NCBI GenBank assembly: GCA_910577225.1
Contig: CAJTMV010000019.1
Location: forward strand, 1 to 64,000
Source of the DNA: an uncultured Eubacterium sp.
Lineage (GTDB): Bacteria > Bacillota > Clostridia > Lachnospirales > Lachnospiraceae
DNA: 64,000 nt
Direction: 5' to 3'
Positions 33,991 to 44,048 of the stretch are shown here, piece by piece; positions within the stretch are counted from its first letter, which is position 1, and each line of letters begins with the position of its first letter. The notes beneath the pieces are model-generated. The model had not been told where the DNA came from. It did no database searches and saw only the letters and a program-made list of their open reading frames with translations. The position numbers and the translations under genes were made by a program.

Positions 33991-35559
33991 TCATCCCTCC
34001 GAAAAGTACACATCAAACACCGCCTTTGCAACCGGTACCGCATAAGCACTGCCAGTACCTGCTCCTTCTACGACAACGACCACGACAAGATCTTCTTCCC
34101 CTTCTTTCGAAGCATATCCCGCAAACCACGCATGAGAGTCTTTTGCACTTGTAAATTCCGCAGACCCGGTTTTTCCGGCTGCTGTATATTTTTGATTGTT
34201 TAACGCGGTTCCGGTTCCATTTGTTACCACTTCCCGCAAATACTTTCTGAGCGTTTTCGCTTTTTTCGCGCTTAAAAGCTCTGCGTATACCTGCGGTTCG
34301 CTAACCGATACCTCCGTGCCCTCATAATTGGTGATCCGGTCAGTAATATATGGTTTCATCAAAATTCCGTTGTGATTCACCGCAGACATGACAAGCGCCA
34401 GATGATACGGTGTTACAAGCGTTTTCCCCTGTCCGATGCAGGTCTGCATGATTTCCCATGACGAAGCGCCTTTCGATAAGGTAAAGCTGCTTTGCTTATA
34501 CGGAAACTCGCATGGAAGCTCTGTATCGAACAGCAGCTTCTCATTCGTTCGTGCAAACTTGTCCAGATTCAAAGATAACCCAATGCTGGAAAAAGATGTG
34601 TTGCAGGAATGTGCAAACGCCGCTTTTAAATCCTCCTGTCCGTGTACCGCATTGCCAAAACAATGGATGACATTTCCTTCTTCGGTTAAACTTCCGCCGC
34701 ACTCATACGCGTAGCCCTGATAATTTTTATGCTCTTTCATATATTCTAACAGCGTAAAAATTTTAAATGTGGATCCCGGCGGGTACAGGCCCTGTGTCAC
34801 ACGATTTAACAGGACAGAAGAATTTCCATTTTCCGCGGTAATGCTGTCCCATTCGGATGCGATGGTATTGGGATCAAAATCGGGCTTGGATACCATCGCG
34901 ACGATTTTTCCGGTTGCCGGCTGCATGGCGATCACAGCGCCCTGATGGTTTCCAAGCGCCTCGTATGCCGCCTTTTGTACATCCAGCTCCAGTGTCGTTA
35001 CTACCGTATCGCCGATATTTTTCTTATCCTGCAGTTCCTTCCATATTTTTTCGAGAAAAAACGCATGCGAACGCAGCAGCTGAAAATTATCGATCGACTC
35101 GATGCCTGATTTGCCGTTTGTACCAAAACCGACCACATGAGCGAACATCCTGCCATAGGGATAACTTCTGGATTCCGTGCCGTCGGCAGCCGTCTTTGTC
35201 GTTGCCAGTACTTCTCCCTGCGCAGATAAAATATCGCCCCGTCGGATACGGTCTGCAAACGCATCCTGTCTGGCGTTATAGGAACTGTTAATAAACGCTT
35301 CGCTTTTTTCCACCTGAAAATAAGTAAAATAAGCGATCATCCCTAAAAATATGGCCAGAAACAGATACGTAACAACTGCAAATTCCCGGTTTCTAATCGA
35401 ATTTTTTACCGGATTTTTTGCCGGACCTTCCGGCTGTCTTTTCTCATAGGTCTTTGTCGTCTTCCATTTTGTTTTTTCCCGTTTCTGCTTTTCATATAAG
35501 AGCCTTTCCACGTCTTTTTTTCGCTGTCTTTCTTCCAGCTCTTCCAGATTCCTTTTCAT
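33991..35559 (-). CDS. Class B penicillin-binding protein (transpeptidase)
   Basis: 522 aa. A cytoplasmic basic N-terminus (1-60), one membrane segment (about 62-82), a dimerisation domain, then the transpeptidase domain with SxxK in PPGSTFKIF, SxN in HSCNTSF and KTG in AAGKTGSAE; all three active motifs are intact. It pairs with the RodA/FtsW gene 22 bp upstream, the usual SEDS-PBP couple for cell-wall polymerisation. Likely PbpA-like; division versus elongation versus spore role cannot be told. Confidence 0.93.
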   Translation of the reverse strand: MKRNLEELEERQRKKDVERLLYEKQKREKTKWKTTKTYEKRQPEGPAKNPVKNSIRNREFAVVTYLFLAIFLGMIAYFTYFQVEKSEAFINSSYNARQDAFADRIRRGDILSAQGEVLATTKTAADGTESRSYPYGRMFAHVVGFGTNGKSGIESIDNFQLLRSHAFFLEKIWKELQDKKNIGDTVVTTLELDVQKAAYEALGNHQGAVIAMQPATGKIVAMVSKPDFDPNTIASEWDSITAENGNSSVLLNRVTQGLYPPGSTFKIFTLLEYMKEHKNYQGYAYECGGSLTEEGNVIHCFGNAVHGQEDLKAAFAHSCNTSFSSIGLSLNLDKFARTNEKLLFDTELPCEFPYKQSSFTLSKGASSWEIMQTCIGQGKTLVTPYHLALVMSAVNHNGILMKPYITDRITNYEGTEVSVSEPQVYAELLSAKKAKTLRKYLREVVTNGTGTALNNQKYTAAGKTGSAEFTSAKDSHAWFAGYASKEGEEDLVVVVVVEGAGTGSAYAVPVAKAVFDVYFSEG

Positions 35560-35581
35560 AAAACGGCCAATCCTCCTTTCC

Positions 35582-36952
35582 TCAGCCTTTGCTTCTCCAG
35601 TTTTTCTGATTCCTGAAACTTTCTTCCTCCGGCTTTATTTCTTCGGCTTCTTCCGCTTCTCTTAAAATATAAAGTCCCTGAATCACTGCGAAAATAATAA
35701 AGGTGCCAAGCAGCGAGCTCCCTCCATAGCTGATCAGCGGCAGCGTAACACCGGTGGACGGGATAAATTTGGTCACGCCGCCAACTGTTAAAAATACCTG
35801 AAAGCCATACACCGTACCAAGTCCAAGCGCAATCAGCTTGTAAAACAGATCATGCATCTGCATGGCAATATTTAAAAACATCAGATAACAGCTCGCGCAT
35901 ACCATAATCAGGCAGACGGCAAAAATCCCTCCAAGCTCCTCGGAAATCGCAGCAAATACAAAATCTTCTTCCACAATCGGAATTTTATTCGGCATCCCCT
36001 GATATAAGCCCATGCCAAACCAGCCTCCGGTGCCGATTGCAAACAGCGACTGGCAGACCTGATACCCCTCGTCGTGAATGACCGACAATGGATCTTTCCA
36101 CGCCGTCACACGTACCCGTACATGGCGAAACAGCTTGTATGCAACGACAGAAGCCGCGCTGCCGCATAATAGTCCGCTGATCAGATAAATCGGACGACGG
36201 GTCGCCACGTAAAGCATGACAAGATACGTCATAAAAAAAATAAGGGCAGCGCCAAGATCTTTGGATACGACGAGTATCAGCACATGAATCGCGGCTACGA
36301 CGGTCGCCTTGCATACCTGGGAAAACTGCGTCGACTGAGACAGCATGGACGCCGTAAAAAATACAAACAGGATTTTCACAAACTCAGACGGCTGAATCGC
36401 GATACCCGCGATCTGAAAGGACAGTCTGGCGCCATAGCTTACCGAACCGAGCACGGCGACCGCCGCCAGCGATCCGATTCCAACGACTGCATACAGCCAT
36501 GTCAGACGGTCCAGAAAATGAATCTTATGAATAAAAAACGGTATAATCATCGTAATGACAACCGCCGCTACCGCTATCTCATACTGCCGTACCGCCTTGT
36601 CCGGATGCAGCCGGTATAATATTACAAATCCGACTGCCAGCAGCATACACATATTGTTGACAACAAGCCCGGACGCCCGTTTGTATATATACTTATAGAT
36701 GACCAGAATACAGCCCAGCAAAGCCGCCTGCATGACATATGTGATCATTACATTTGTCGTTTTTTGCACCGCAAATATAACCGCAAACGCATTCAGATGT
36801 ATCAGAAAAATCAGTTTCGCCTGTTTTCTTAAAGTTCGTTTCAGCCTTCTTTGCGATTTTCTCCCGTTTAATGCATGAAAACAGGTAAAGGTATAGCATG
36901 CAAATAACAGGATCATCAGATATTTTGACAGTTCTACGATCAGATGTTCCAT
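35582..36952 (-). CDS. SEDS-family peptidoglycan glycosyltransferase (FtsW/RodA/SpoVE)
   Basis: 456 aa with about ten membrane segments. Signatures QPSEFVKILFVFFTASML, DLGAALIFFMTYLVMLY, GGWFGMGLYQG and the C-terminal STGVTLPLISYGGSSLLG. Polymerises lipid II with the adjacent class B PBP. AGGAGA directly upstream of the ATG. Confidence 0.95.
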   Translation of the reverse strand: MEHLIVELSKYLMILLFACYTFTCFHALNGRKSQRRLKRTLRKQAKLIFLIHLNAFAVIFAVQKTTNVMITYVMQAALLGCILVIYKYIYKRASGLVVNNMCMLLAVGFVILYRLHPDKAVRQYEIAVAAVVITMIIPFFIHKIHFLDRLTWLYAVVGIGSLAAVAVLGSVSYGARLSFQIAGIAIQPSEFVKILFVFFTASMLSQSTQFSQVCKATVVAAIHVLILVVSKDLGAALIFFMTYLVMLYVATRRPIYLISGLLCGSAASVVAYKLFRHVRVRVTAWKDPLSVIHDEGYQVCQSLFAIGTGGWFGMGLYQGMPNKIPIVEEDFVFAAISEELGGIFAVCLIMVCASCYLMFLNIAMQMHDLFYKLIALGLGTVYGFQVFLTVGGVTKFIPSTGVTLPLISYGGSSLLGTFIIFAVIQGLYILREAEEAEEIKPEEESFRNQKNWRSKG

Positions 36953-36960
36953 TGTTTCTC

Positions 36961-39216
36961 CTACTCTGTTCCACGTTTATAATGTCCGTTTGTATACGCG
37001 CCGATCACTGCCGCCAGATCTGGCGGCTGCCGTTTGATAAAGGATGTCCTGACACAGTCGCAGATTCTTTGCACCATCTGTTCGGATTCGGTTGTAAACC
37101 AGAGTCTGTATGCGGCCGGCCTTAACTGTCTCAGTTCGTCTGCCAGCTGAATCAGCGATAACGGCTGTGGATTATAGATCGTATTATAACATGCGCTGCA
37201 GACATTTCGCACCGGAAACTCTTTTGCATATCGGTCTTTTAAATAACACAGGCCGTTTGTCCCGATACAGTGTCCGGCTGTTTTTTGAATACACTGCGCG
37301 CTGGTCATTAATGGCAGATGTCCGTAAATAATCAGCTCGCTGGTCGTATTGGTTCTTGCGCGCAGTTCTTTTTTGTTCAGTTCCAGCGGAATCGTATCAT
37401 AGTTCCATCCCAGACTGGCGTAGCTTTGTTTTGTCTCGTCCGAAAACGTATACAGGCTGTGTTCCAGAATACAGTGCCGCTTATTTACCTGCATCTGCTC
37501 CAAAAAACCAAGCTCGTCCACCGTTTTTACAAGATAACCGTCCGTTTTGCTCTCACAAATGTTCTGCCAGTGTTCCTTGTAAAACCGTGCCGTTTTCCTG
37601 CGAAAGATCGGAGGAAGAATCAGATACGCGCGCTTTCCTGCCGCATGGACACGTTCCACATGTTTTTTTAATTGTGCGGTAAAACGGTCTGGGTGATACA
37701 TGGAGCTGTCCAAATAAATCCGGCTGATAAAATCCTGCTTTAACACAGCGTTTAGCTGCGCGTCTTCTTCCACAGCCGCCGTAAAACAGCTGTCGCCGCT
37801 TAAATGCTGCGGTTGCGGCGCTGCAAACGCATTCGACGGATCTAAGTCCGGAGCTGTTCTGTAATGTTGCCGCAGAATCTGCTCTTCCAGCTGTGCGAGC
37901 GCCATGCGGCGAAGCTCGTTTAACATCTGTTTTGGCAAAAACACTGCATCGTCCATCTGTACCGTAATCTGTGCCATTTCAAACGGCGTATGGCCGGTTT
38001 TGGACAGCTGCGTAACGATCATTTCCTGACTCAGCGGCTGCTTTTTCGCAATCTCTGCCAGACCATATGCTGCCGAGACCGAATAACCGTTGCAGGATAC
38101 AGCCAGACGCGCCGGTTCGCCAGCACGCAGACAGGCGGCCGCCTGTACCTGCAGTTTTTTTTCACAGACGATACTTCCTTCCGCCGGTTCGCTTTTTTCA
38201 TGATGTCCGGATTGTTTCATCGTAATCATATCGGGGCCGTTTTGTTTTGTATAATAGCCGTTCGTAAACCCGCTGCGGTTCCCGGCCTGCAGCAGACGTT
38301 CGTAATCGTGCCGGTCCACCTTTGCCGTACCCTTTTCCAGATATGCGTCGATATATTTTCGATAGACGGCAGTTACGCCGGCAGCGTATGCGGCTGTTTT
38401 CATCCTGCCCTCTATTTTAAAGGAAGAAATACCGGCTTCGATCAGCTGTGGAAGCTGATCGATCGTACATAAATCTTTCGGACTCAGAGGATAGCAGGCT
38501 GTCGCTTTTACTTTTTTCTTTCGATCCAGTATCGTATATGGCAGCCGGCACGGCTGTGCACAGCGCCCGCGGTTACCGCTCCTTCCGCCCAGCATACTGC
38601 TAAGCAGACATTGTCCGGAATAACAGTAGCAAAGCGCCCCATGCACAAAGCATTCGATTTCAAGGCCGGAATGACTGCGAATCTCGCGTATCTCTTCCAG
38701 CGACAGCTCTCTGGCTGCAACAATGCGCGTAACTCCCAGCTTTTGTAAATACGAAAAACCGTATGCACTGGCAACGGACATCTGCGTACTAATATGCACC
38801 GGCAGATCCGCGAACCAGCTATGAACAAGGCGCATCACTCCGAAATCCTGCACAATCACTGCATCCAGTCCCTGCCTGTAATACGGCAGCAGATAGTCAT
38901 ATAAGGTATGGATTTCTGTCTGCTTCAGCAGCGTATTCACAGTCAGATATAGTTTCTTTCCATACAAATGCACTTCATCGATCGCCTGGCACAGCTCTTC
39001 CTGTGTAAAATTTTTTGCATATGCCCTTGCGCCAAAACGGCTGCCGCCTACATAGATCGCATCTGCACCAGCCTGTATCACCGCCCTGCATATTTCCAAA
39101 GAGCCTGCAGGCGCAAGTAGCTGCGGTCTTTGGTAAAGAGCGTCTCCAGTCTGTCTTTCCTGATCGTACACACTATTTGGATTTGCATCCCGATGTTTGT
39201 CTGACATTTTTATCAT
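36961..39216 (-). CDS. U32 family peptidase / hydroxylation-type protein with DUF3656-like C-terminus
   Basis: About 751 aa. U32 core QLLAPAGSLEICRAVIQAGA, DAIYVGGSRFGARAYAKNF, ECFVHGALCYCYSGQCLLSS, GNRGRCAQPCRLPY (cluster cysteines) and SFKIEGRMKTAAYAA. The long C-terminal region with further Cys (KTAGHCIGTNGLCYL, VCSACYNTIYNP) is typical of the large Clostridia form. Some U32 proteins act in tRNA or rRNA base hydroxylation rather than proteolysis. Start 39216 (GGAG 6 nt upstream) is preferred; an ATG at 39234 has no ribosome site. Confidence 0.88.
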   Translation of the reverse strand: MIKMSDKHRDANPNSVYDQERQTGDALYQRPQLLAPAGSLEICRAVIQAGADAIYVGGSRFGARAYAKNFTQEELCQAIDEVHLYGKKLYLTVNTLLKQTEIHTLYDYLLPYYRQGLDAVIVQDFGVMRLVHSWFADLPVHISTQMSVASAYGFSYLQKLGVTRIVAARELSLEEIREIRSHSGLEIECFVHGALCYCYSGQCLLSSMLGGRSGNRGRCAQPCRLPYTILDRKKKVKATACYPLSPKDLCTIDQLPQLIEAGISSFKIEGRMKTAAYAAGVTAVYRKYIDAYLEKGTAKVDRHDYERLLQAGNRSGFTNGYYTKQNGPDMITMKQSGHHEKSEPAEGSIVCEKKLQVQAAACLRAGEPARLAVSCNGYSVSAAYGLAEIAKKQPLSQEMIVTQLSKTGHTPFEMAQITVQMDDAVFLPKQMLNELRRMALAQLEEQILRQHYRTAPDLDPSNAFAAPQPQHLSGDSCFTAAVEEDAQLNAVLKQDFISRIYLDSSMYHPDRFTAQLKKHVERVHAAGKRAYLILPPIFRRKTARFYKEHWQNICESKTDGYLVKTVDELGFLEQMQVNKRHCILEHSLYTFSDETKQSYASLGWNYDTIPLELNKKELRARTNTTSELIIYGHLPLMTSAQCIQKTAGHCIGTNGLCYLKDRYAKEFPVRNVCSACYNTIYNPQPLSLIQLADELRQLRPAAYRLWFTTESEQMVQRICDCVRTSFIKRQPPDLAAVIGAYTNGHYKRGTE

Positions 39217-39303
39217 ATATTTCTCCACTGCCATATCAAAATAGGGAACGGATTGACTCCATCCCCTTTTTTCAATCTTATTGTTTCTAATAGCTCTTTT
39301 TAC

Positions 39304-41385
39304 TTACCGTTTGCGTTTTTTTCCTTTTTTTGACTTTTTCTTAATCTTCTCCGCCTGCTCCTGACGTTCCAGCTCCGCGATCTGCTTTGCCAGCGCTTTT
39401 ATCTCAGGATCGTCGTCTTCCGTAATTTCAGACATCACAGACGAAACAAACTCGTCGTCTTCCGGTTCCGGCATCGGGCCTTCATCTGTAAGCTCATGTC
39501 TGGCTGCAGGCGCCAGCAGCTCTTCCAGCTCTTCTTTGGACAGCTCCGGCATCGCAGGCTGCGGCTCTCTGATCGGGCCAAGCAGTTCTGTCAGCTCCTC
39601 TTCAGAAAGTCCCGGCGTTAACAGTATCGAGCTCCTGGAAGTCACATGCAAGCCACGTGCCGGATCCTCCCCCGGTTCCGGTAATTCTTCCATTGAATCC
39701 ATAAATGGTTCTGTTTCCGTGAAAGCATCCGTTTCAGATGTCCCCTCTGTTTCCGCGGACTGCTCCATATCGGTTTCTTCCACATCTTCGGACTGCTTCA
39801 CACTGCCGGACTCTCCCTGTTCTTCGAACAGTTTCCCAGCATCCGTAATCTGTGCATCCGTCTGCTTTCTGCCAGATTCCGGCTCCTGTTCGCCAGCCGC
39901 CCGTTTCCCACCGGTTTCCGGCTCATCTGTGGCAGCTGTCTGCTTTCCGCCGGTTTCCTGCAAGTCTGCGGCAGCGATCTGCTCCCTACCGGTTTCCGGC
40001 TCATATCCGCCAGCCACCCGTTTCCTGTCCATCTCCTGCAAGTCTGCGGCAGCGATCTGCTCCCCGCCGGTCTCGGACTCACGTCCGCCAGCCATCTGTT
40101 CCCTACCGGTTTCCGGCTCATGTCCGCCAGCCATCTGTTTCTCACCGATATCCGACTCATCTGCGGCAGCCGCCCGCTTCCTGTCCGTCCCCTGCGAGTC
40201 TTTGGCAGCCGCCTGCTCCCCGCCGGTTTCCGCCCCATGCTGAGCGGCGGTCTGTTCTATGCCGGTTTCCGGTACATGTCCGCCAGCCATGTGCTCTGTA
40301 CCGGCTTTCTGCAGCTCTGTGACGCCGGTCCGTTGTGTAACTGCGGCTCCCCGAACCTCTGCGGTCTGCTTCTTACCGGCAGTCGTCTCTTCAGTTGCTT
40401 TTTTTGCCGACACGATCACTTTATCTGCATCTTCCCAGACAGAAGCATCCTCCCAAACAGAATCTTCGGTTCCATCTTTCGCTTTTGTATCCCCTTCATT
40501 TGCAGTGTCTTCACCTGTCCGGAGCTCGTCGTTGTCGTTATGATTCCGGTTTTTTCGCCCGTCTTTCGTATCGATCGCTTTGTTTTTGTCGTTTTCTTCC
40601 TGTTCTTCTGAAAGCTCCGCCATTGTCTCATGGATCGCCTCGCGCAGCTCTGTTACTTCTTCTTTCGAAAGCTCCGTCGGCGTCAAAAATTCTTCCCGTT
40701 CTTCTTCCAAGGGCTTTGGCTGTTTTATTTCATTCGTTTTTTTTCCCGCTGTATCGTTCTTTTCCTTTTCTGCTGCAGCCGTCTTTTGGGGCGCGGCAGA
40801 TGGTGCGGCGCCCAGTAATGCGTCCGCAAGCGTTGCCTCCAGTTTTTCTTTATTCAGCCGCAGTTCTTTGTTCACTGCTTCGACTTCGCGTTTTTCCTGC
40901 TGGGTCAGACGCAGCATTTCTTCAAACTGACGGTTTCTTTCTTCCGCTACCTTTGCATTACCTGCCAGAATCTGATATCTTTCTTCCAGCTTTTGATAGC
41001 TTGCCTCCAGCTGACTCTCGCGTCCGGATTTCTGGTTGCGTTCCAGTCGTTCGCGATTTAGCTTTTCCAGCAGCTCTTCCACCTTCATCTGTGTATCTAC
41101 CAGCTCGTGCTTTAGCTCGAACAGGTCTTTTTCTGCCTTTTTATAATTTTCCTCCGCAGTCTCAAACTGTTTTTTTGCCTTAAAGAAATCATCTGCAATA
41201 TTTAACTGAATCAGAATGGATTTCATATCGTTTGGAATCCTGCGGTATTCATCCCGTTCCGTAATCTCAGAAATCTTCGTATTAATATAGGATGCAACAT
41301 GCTGAAGATATCCTTCTTCCTCATAACCGCTCAAAGTATATACTTTCCCTGCAATCATTACATCCGTACTTTTTTTAGCAGCCAT
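39304..41385 (-). CDS. ZapA-headed coiled-coil protein with a long repeat-rich tail
   Basis: 693 aa. Residues 1-90 are a ZapA domain (VMIAGKVYTLSGYEEEGYLQ, HVASYINTKI), followed by a coiled coil to about 200. An acidic Thr/Glu/Asp-rich stretch comes next, then (about 375-510) imperfect repeats with ETGxxQ/AAAxxx (for example EPETGREQMAGG, DLQETGGKQTAATD). The end is acidic with two LSKEE[LV][TE]EL motifs and a Lys-rich tail KKSKKGKKRKR. ZapA proteins bundle FtsZ; the tail is unusual. GGAGG 8 nt upstream. Downstream of ruvB. Confidence 0.8.
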   Translation of the reverse strand: MAAKKSTDVMIAGKVYTLSGYEEEGYLQHVASYINTKISEITERDEYRRIPNDMKSILIQLNIADDFFKAKKQFETAEENYKKAEKDLFELKHELVDTQMKVEELLEKLNRERLERNQKSGRESQLEASYQKLEERYQILAGNAKVAEERNRQFEEMLRLTQQEKREVEAVNKELRLNKEKLEATLADALLGAAPSAAPQKTAAAEKEKNDTAGKKTNEIKQPKPLEEEREEFLTPTELSKEEVTELREAIHETMAELSEEQEENDKNKAIDTKDGRKNRNHNDNDELRTGEDTANEGDTKAKDGTEDSVWEDASVWEDADKVIVSAKKATEETTAGKKQTAEVRGAAVTQRTGVTELQKAGTEHMAGGHVPETGIEQTAAQHGAETGGEQAAAKDSQGTDRKRAAAADESDIGEKQMAGGHEPETGREQMAGGRESETGGEQIAAADLQEMDRKRVAGGYEPETGREQIAAADLQETGGKQTAATDEPETGGKRAAGEQEPESGRKQTDAQITDAGKLFEEQGESGSVKQSEDVEETDMEQSAETEGTSETDAFTETEPFMDSMEELPEPGEDPARGLHVTSRSSILLTPGLSEEELTELLGPIREPQPAMPELSKEELEELLAPAARHELTDEGPMPEPEDDEFVSSVMSEITEDDDPEIKALAKQIAELERQEQAEKIKKKSKKGKKRKR
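39850..40290 (-). repeat. Degenerate repeats in the ZapA-like gene
   Basis: About 440 bp of imperfect repeats (multiples of 3, roughly 48-54 bp periods) encoding Gly/Glu/Ala-rich units with ETG[GR][EK]Q cores. On the plus strand all frames are also open here, a by-product of the repeat composition. Confidence 0.8.
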
Positions 41386-41438
41386 CGCTTTATCCTCCGT
41401 CTATCCATTATACAGACTTCTTTCAGGAAAAACAACCA

Positions 41439-42431
41439 TTATTTTGTAATTCCAAAGTGCTGACAGGCAAAATCTGTGGCTACACGGCCTTTCGGCGTTC
41501 GAAGGATCAGACCGTTTTGCACCAAAAACGGTTCGTAGACATCCTCAATCGTGCCGGAATCTTCTCCAATAGACGCCGCAAGCGTATCCAGACCGACCGG
41601 ACCCCCGCCAAACTTCTGAATAATCGTAAGCAGTATGCTGCGGTCATTCTGATCGAGTCCCATTTTGTCTACTTCCAGCAAATCCAGAGAAAATGCCGCT
41701 ACCTCTTTTGTGATTTCTCCGTTATATTTGACCTGGGCAAAATCACGGACACGCTTTAACAGCCGGTTCGCCAGCCTCGGCGTGCCTCTGGAGCGGCGTG
41801 CCAGCTCATACGCGCCTTCCGTATCGATCGTTACGTCGAGCTTAACGGCAGAATGCAGAATGATCGTCTGCAATTCCTCCACGGTATAAAATTCCAGATG
41901 ATGAATCACGCCGAACCGGTCGCGTAACGGCGCAGATAACAATCCGGCTCTCGTTGTCGCGCCTACCAGTGTAAAATGCGGCAAATCCAGACGAATTGAA
42001 CGCGCCGTAGCTCCTTTTCCGATCATAATATCGATCGCATAATCCTCCATCGCAGGATACAGTACTTCTTCCACCTGACGGTTCAGACGATGGATCTCGT
42101 CTACAAATAAAACGTCTCCTTCCTGCAGTCCGCTTAATATCGCGGCCATTTCTCCGGGCTTTCCTATTGCCGGGCCGGAAGTAATCTTCATATGCGTCCC
42201 CATTTCATTTGCAATAATACCAGACAGCGTCGTCTTGCCAAGTCCCGGAGGTCCGAAAAAAAGTACGTGATCCAGCGCTTCTTTTCGCTGCTTTGCCGCT
42301 TCGATATATACCTTCAGATTTTTTTTTGCCTTTTCCTGCCCGATATATTCATCTAACGTCTGCGGGCGCAGACTTTTTTCCACAACAAGATCTTCTTCCT
42401 GAATCTGCGTGGAAATGACTCGTTTTTCCAT
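41439..42431 (-). CDS. ruvB: Holliday junction branch migration helicase RuvB
   Basis: 330 aa. Walker [17 protein letters not shown], Walker [16 protein letters not shown], sensor and arginine-finger region [19 protein letters not shown], and the winged-helix end. Works as a hexamer with RuvA. 62 bp downstream of ruvA. Confidence 0.98.
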   Translation of the reverse strand: MEKRVISTQIQEEDLVVEKSLRPQTLDEYIGQEKAKKNLKVYIEAAKQRKEALDHVLFFGPPGLGKTTLSGIIANEMGTHMKITSGPAIGKPGEMAAILSGLQEGDVLFVDEIHRLNRQVEEVLYPAMEDYAIDIMIGKGATARSIRLDLPHFTLVGATTRAGLLSAPLRDRFGVIHHLEFYTVEELQTIILHSAVKLDVTIDTEGAYELARRSRGTPRLANRLLKRVRDFAQVKYNGEITKEVAAFSLDLLEVDKMGLDQNDRSILLTIIQKFGGGPVGLDTLAASIGEDSGTIEDVYEPFLVQNGLILRTPKGRVATDFACQHFGITK

Positions 42432-42493
42432 AAGAGGAACCTGCCCTTTCTAAACGAAATGCATCGTCGATGCAATCCGTCGATGTATCGTTT

Positions 42494-43102
42494 TTATAAA
42501 ATCGCCATCTTTTTCAGCGCCTGTTTTAACAGCGTTTCGACTTCCATATCTTTTGTAATTTCGATACCGTCCAGCGCCTTGAACGCTTCTGAAGAGGAAT
42601 ATCCAAGCGCCGTCAGCGCCATCACTGCTTCCGCTTTCACTCCGGATCCATCGGCCTGCGTTTCCTGTACATGCGTCAGCTTTTGTTCAAATGCGTCTTC
42701 CAGGCTGATTTTGTCTTTTAATTCCAGAATCAGCCGCTGCGCGGTTTTTGTACCGACACCCGGCGTCTTTGCAATCGCCTTTGCATCGTCGCCAAGTATG
42801 GCAAAACGCAGATCATCGGTTGTCATCACAGACAGGACCGCGAGCGCGTTTTTGGGTCCGACCCCGCTGACGCCGATTAACAGCTTGAAAATACGAAGCT
42901 CGTCTTTGGTCAGAAATCCAAACAGTGTCATTGCATCCTCACGCACCTGCAGCCAGGTATGTATTTTAACCGGCTGGCCGATCGACGGCAGCCGGTCGGA
43001 CACCTGTGTCGGCACATACACCTGCCAGCCAATGCCAGACACATCGATCACGATGCTGTCCGGCATAATATCGGCCAAATTTCCTTTGATATAAGATATC
43101 AT
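42494..43102 (-). CDS. ruvA: Holliday junction DNA-binding protein RuvA
   Basis: 202 aa. N-terminal OB fold (MISYIKGNLADIMPDSIVID), two helix-hairpin-helix motifs (LIGVSGVGPKNALAVL and KTPGVGTKTAQRLILEL) and a C-terminal domain that contacts RuvB (VMALTALGYSSSEA). AAGGAGA 6 nt before the ATG. No ruvC is next to it, as usual in Firmicutes that use RecU. Confidence 0.98.
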   Translation of the reverse strand: MISYIKGNLADIMPDSIVIDVSGIGWQVYVPTQVSDRLPSIGQPVKIHTWLQVREDAMTLFGFLTKDELRIFKLLIGVSGVGPKNALAVLSVMTTDDLRFAILGDDAKAIAKTPGVGTKTAQRLILELKDKISLEDAFEQKLTHVQETQADGSGVKAEAVMALTALGYSSSEAFKALDGIEITKDMEVETLLKQALKKMAIL

Positions 43103-43135
43103 CGTTTTCTCCTTGAAAAATCAGTGTATACATCT

Positions 43136-43627
43136 TTAAAAAAACTTTTCTTTTGGCAGGCGAAACAGTATTTCCTGCGCTGTCATGCCGATCAGAACTC
43201 CCGTGATCACGCCCGCCAGTAACAGCGTTGGAAAATAATATAACAGATTCGCGTTTTCAACGACAAAAACCGCCGTCAGAATCTGCCCCAGATTGTGCGT
43301 AATCCCGCCGATAGCGCTGATGGCAGTCACTCCAAATTTTCCGGTCTGTTTCAGCATTACCATACAAAAAAAACTCAAAAGTCCGCCCGCCAGACTGTAT
43401 AAGATACTGAACAGATTTCCAAACAGCATTCCGGCCAGCAGAATGCGCAGAACCGAAATGACGAGGGCGTCTTTGATCCCCGCACGGTACAGCATCAGAA
43501 TCACCACAATATTCGTAAGTCCCAGTTTGACGCCCGGAATGCCAAAAGAAAAAGGAATCAGCGATTCCACATAGCTGCAGATCAGTGCAAGCGCCAGAAA
43601 CAGGCCCAGATATGCCGTTTTTTTCAT
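43136..43627 (-). CDS. Gx transporter family membrane protein
   Basis: 163 aa, five membrane segments. IPGVKLGLTNIVVILMLYRAG and GGITHNLGQILTAVFV are the family signature (formerly heptaprenyl diphosphate synthase component I). AGAGGAG 8 nt before the ATG at 43627. The stop of the upstream NusG-II gene lies 15 bp before this start. In many Firmicutes these two genes sit with ApbE, suggesting a flavin- or quinone-linked extracellular redox role; apbE is indeed 3.5 kb away. Confidence 0.88.
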   Translation of the reverse strand: MKKTAYLGLFLALALICSYVESLIPFSFGIPGVKLGLTNIVVILMLYRAGIKDALVISVLRILLAGMLFGNLFSILYSLAGGLLSFFCMVMLKQTGKFGVTAISAIGGITHNLGQILTAVFVVENANLLYYFPTLLLAGVITGVLIGMTAQEILFRLPKEKFF

Positions 43628-43641
43628 CAGACGAACTCCTC

Positions 43642-44034
43642 TCACCGCGAAATGGAATCCAGACCGGCATCGCTGCCTCCCGCGATCTCCACTACGATTT
43701 TATTTGGCAGACAGACGATCGTTTCTCCCTGCCTGGATATGGCTCTTTGGTGGACACAGAGCTGATCGGGACAGTCTGCCTGTATCATGTCCGCATTCCG
43801 CCCCGAGATCTGAAGCGTATTTACAACGTTTCCGTTTTTTAGAATCGGTATGTTTTGTTCTTCTGACAGCCGATACGTTCCATACAGCTCCCCATCAGAC
43901 AAAATGCGTACCGTCACCGCGTCTTTTCCTGTCAGCGTACGGACAGCAAAAAACCCCGCAATCCCTGCAAAAAGCAGCAGACTGATCAGTATCAGATCTG
44001 CTTTTGTCATTCGTTTTGCCCTGCTTTTATTCAT
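43642..44034 (-). CDS. NusG domain II-containing extracytoplasmic protein
   Basis: 130 aa. An N-terminal membrane anchor (about residues 12-30) and a NusG-II domain with DCPDQLCVHQRAISRQGETIVCLPNK, carrying two conserved cysteines. Start 44034 (MNKSRAK) is preferred over an earlier in-frame codon that lies inside miaB. Usually found beside the Gx transporter gene, as here; partner role in membrane redox is inference. Confidence 0.85.
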   Translation of the reverse strand: MNKSRAKRMTKADLILISLLLFAGIAGFFAVRTLTGKDAVTVRILSDGELYGTYRLSEEQNIPILKNGNVVNTLQISGRNADMIQADCPDQLCVHQRAISRQGETIVCLPNKIVVEIAGGSDAGLDSISR

Positions 44035-44048
44035 ATGCGCCGCCTCTG

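Noticed and set aside
39536..41183. Long plus-strand frames opposite the ZapA-like gene
   Set aside because: By-products of the repeat composition; Ser/Cys/Pro-rich translations with no known motif, antisense to a gene with a clear ZapA domain and ribosome site.
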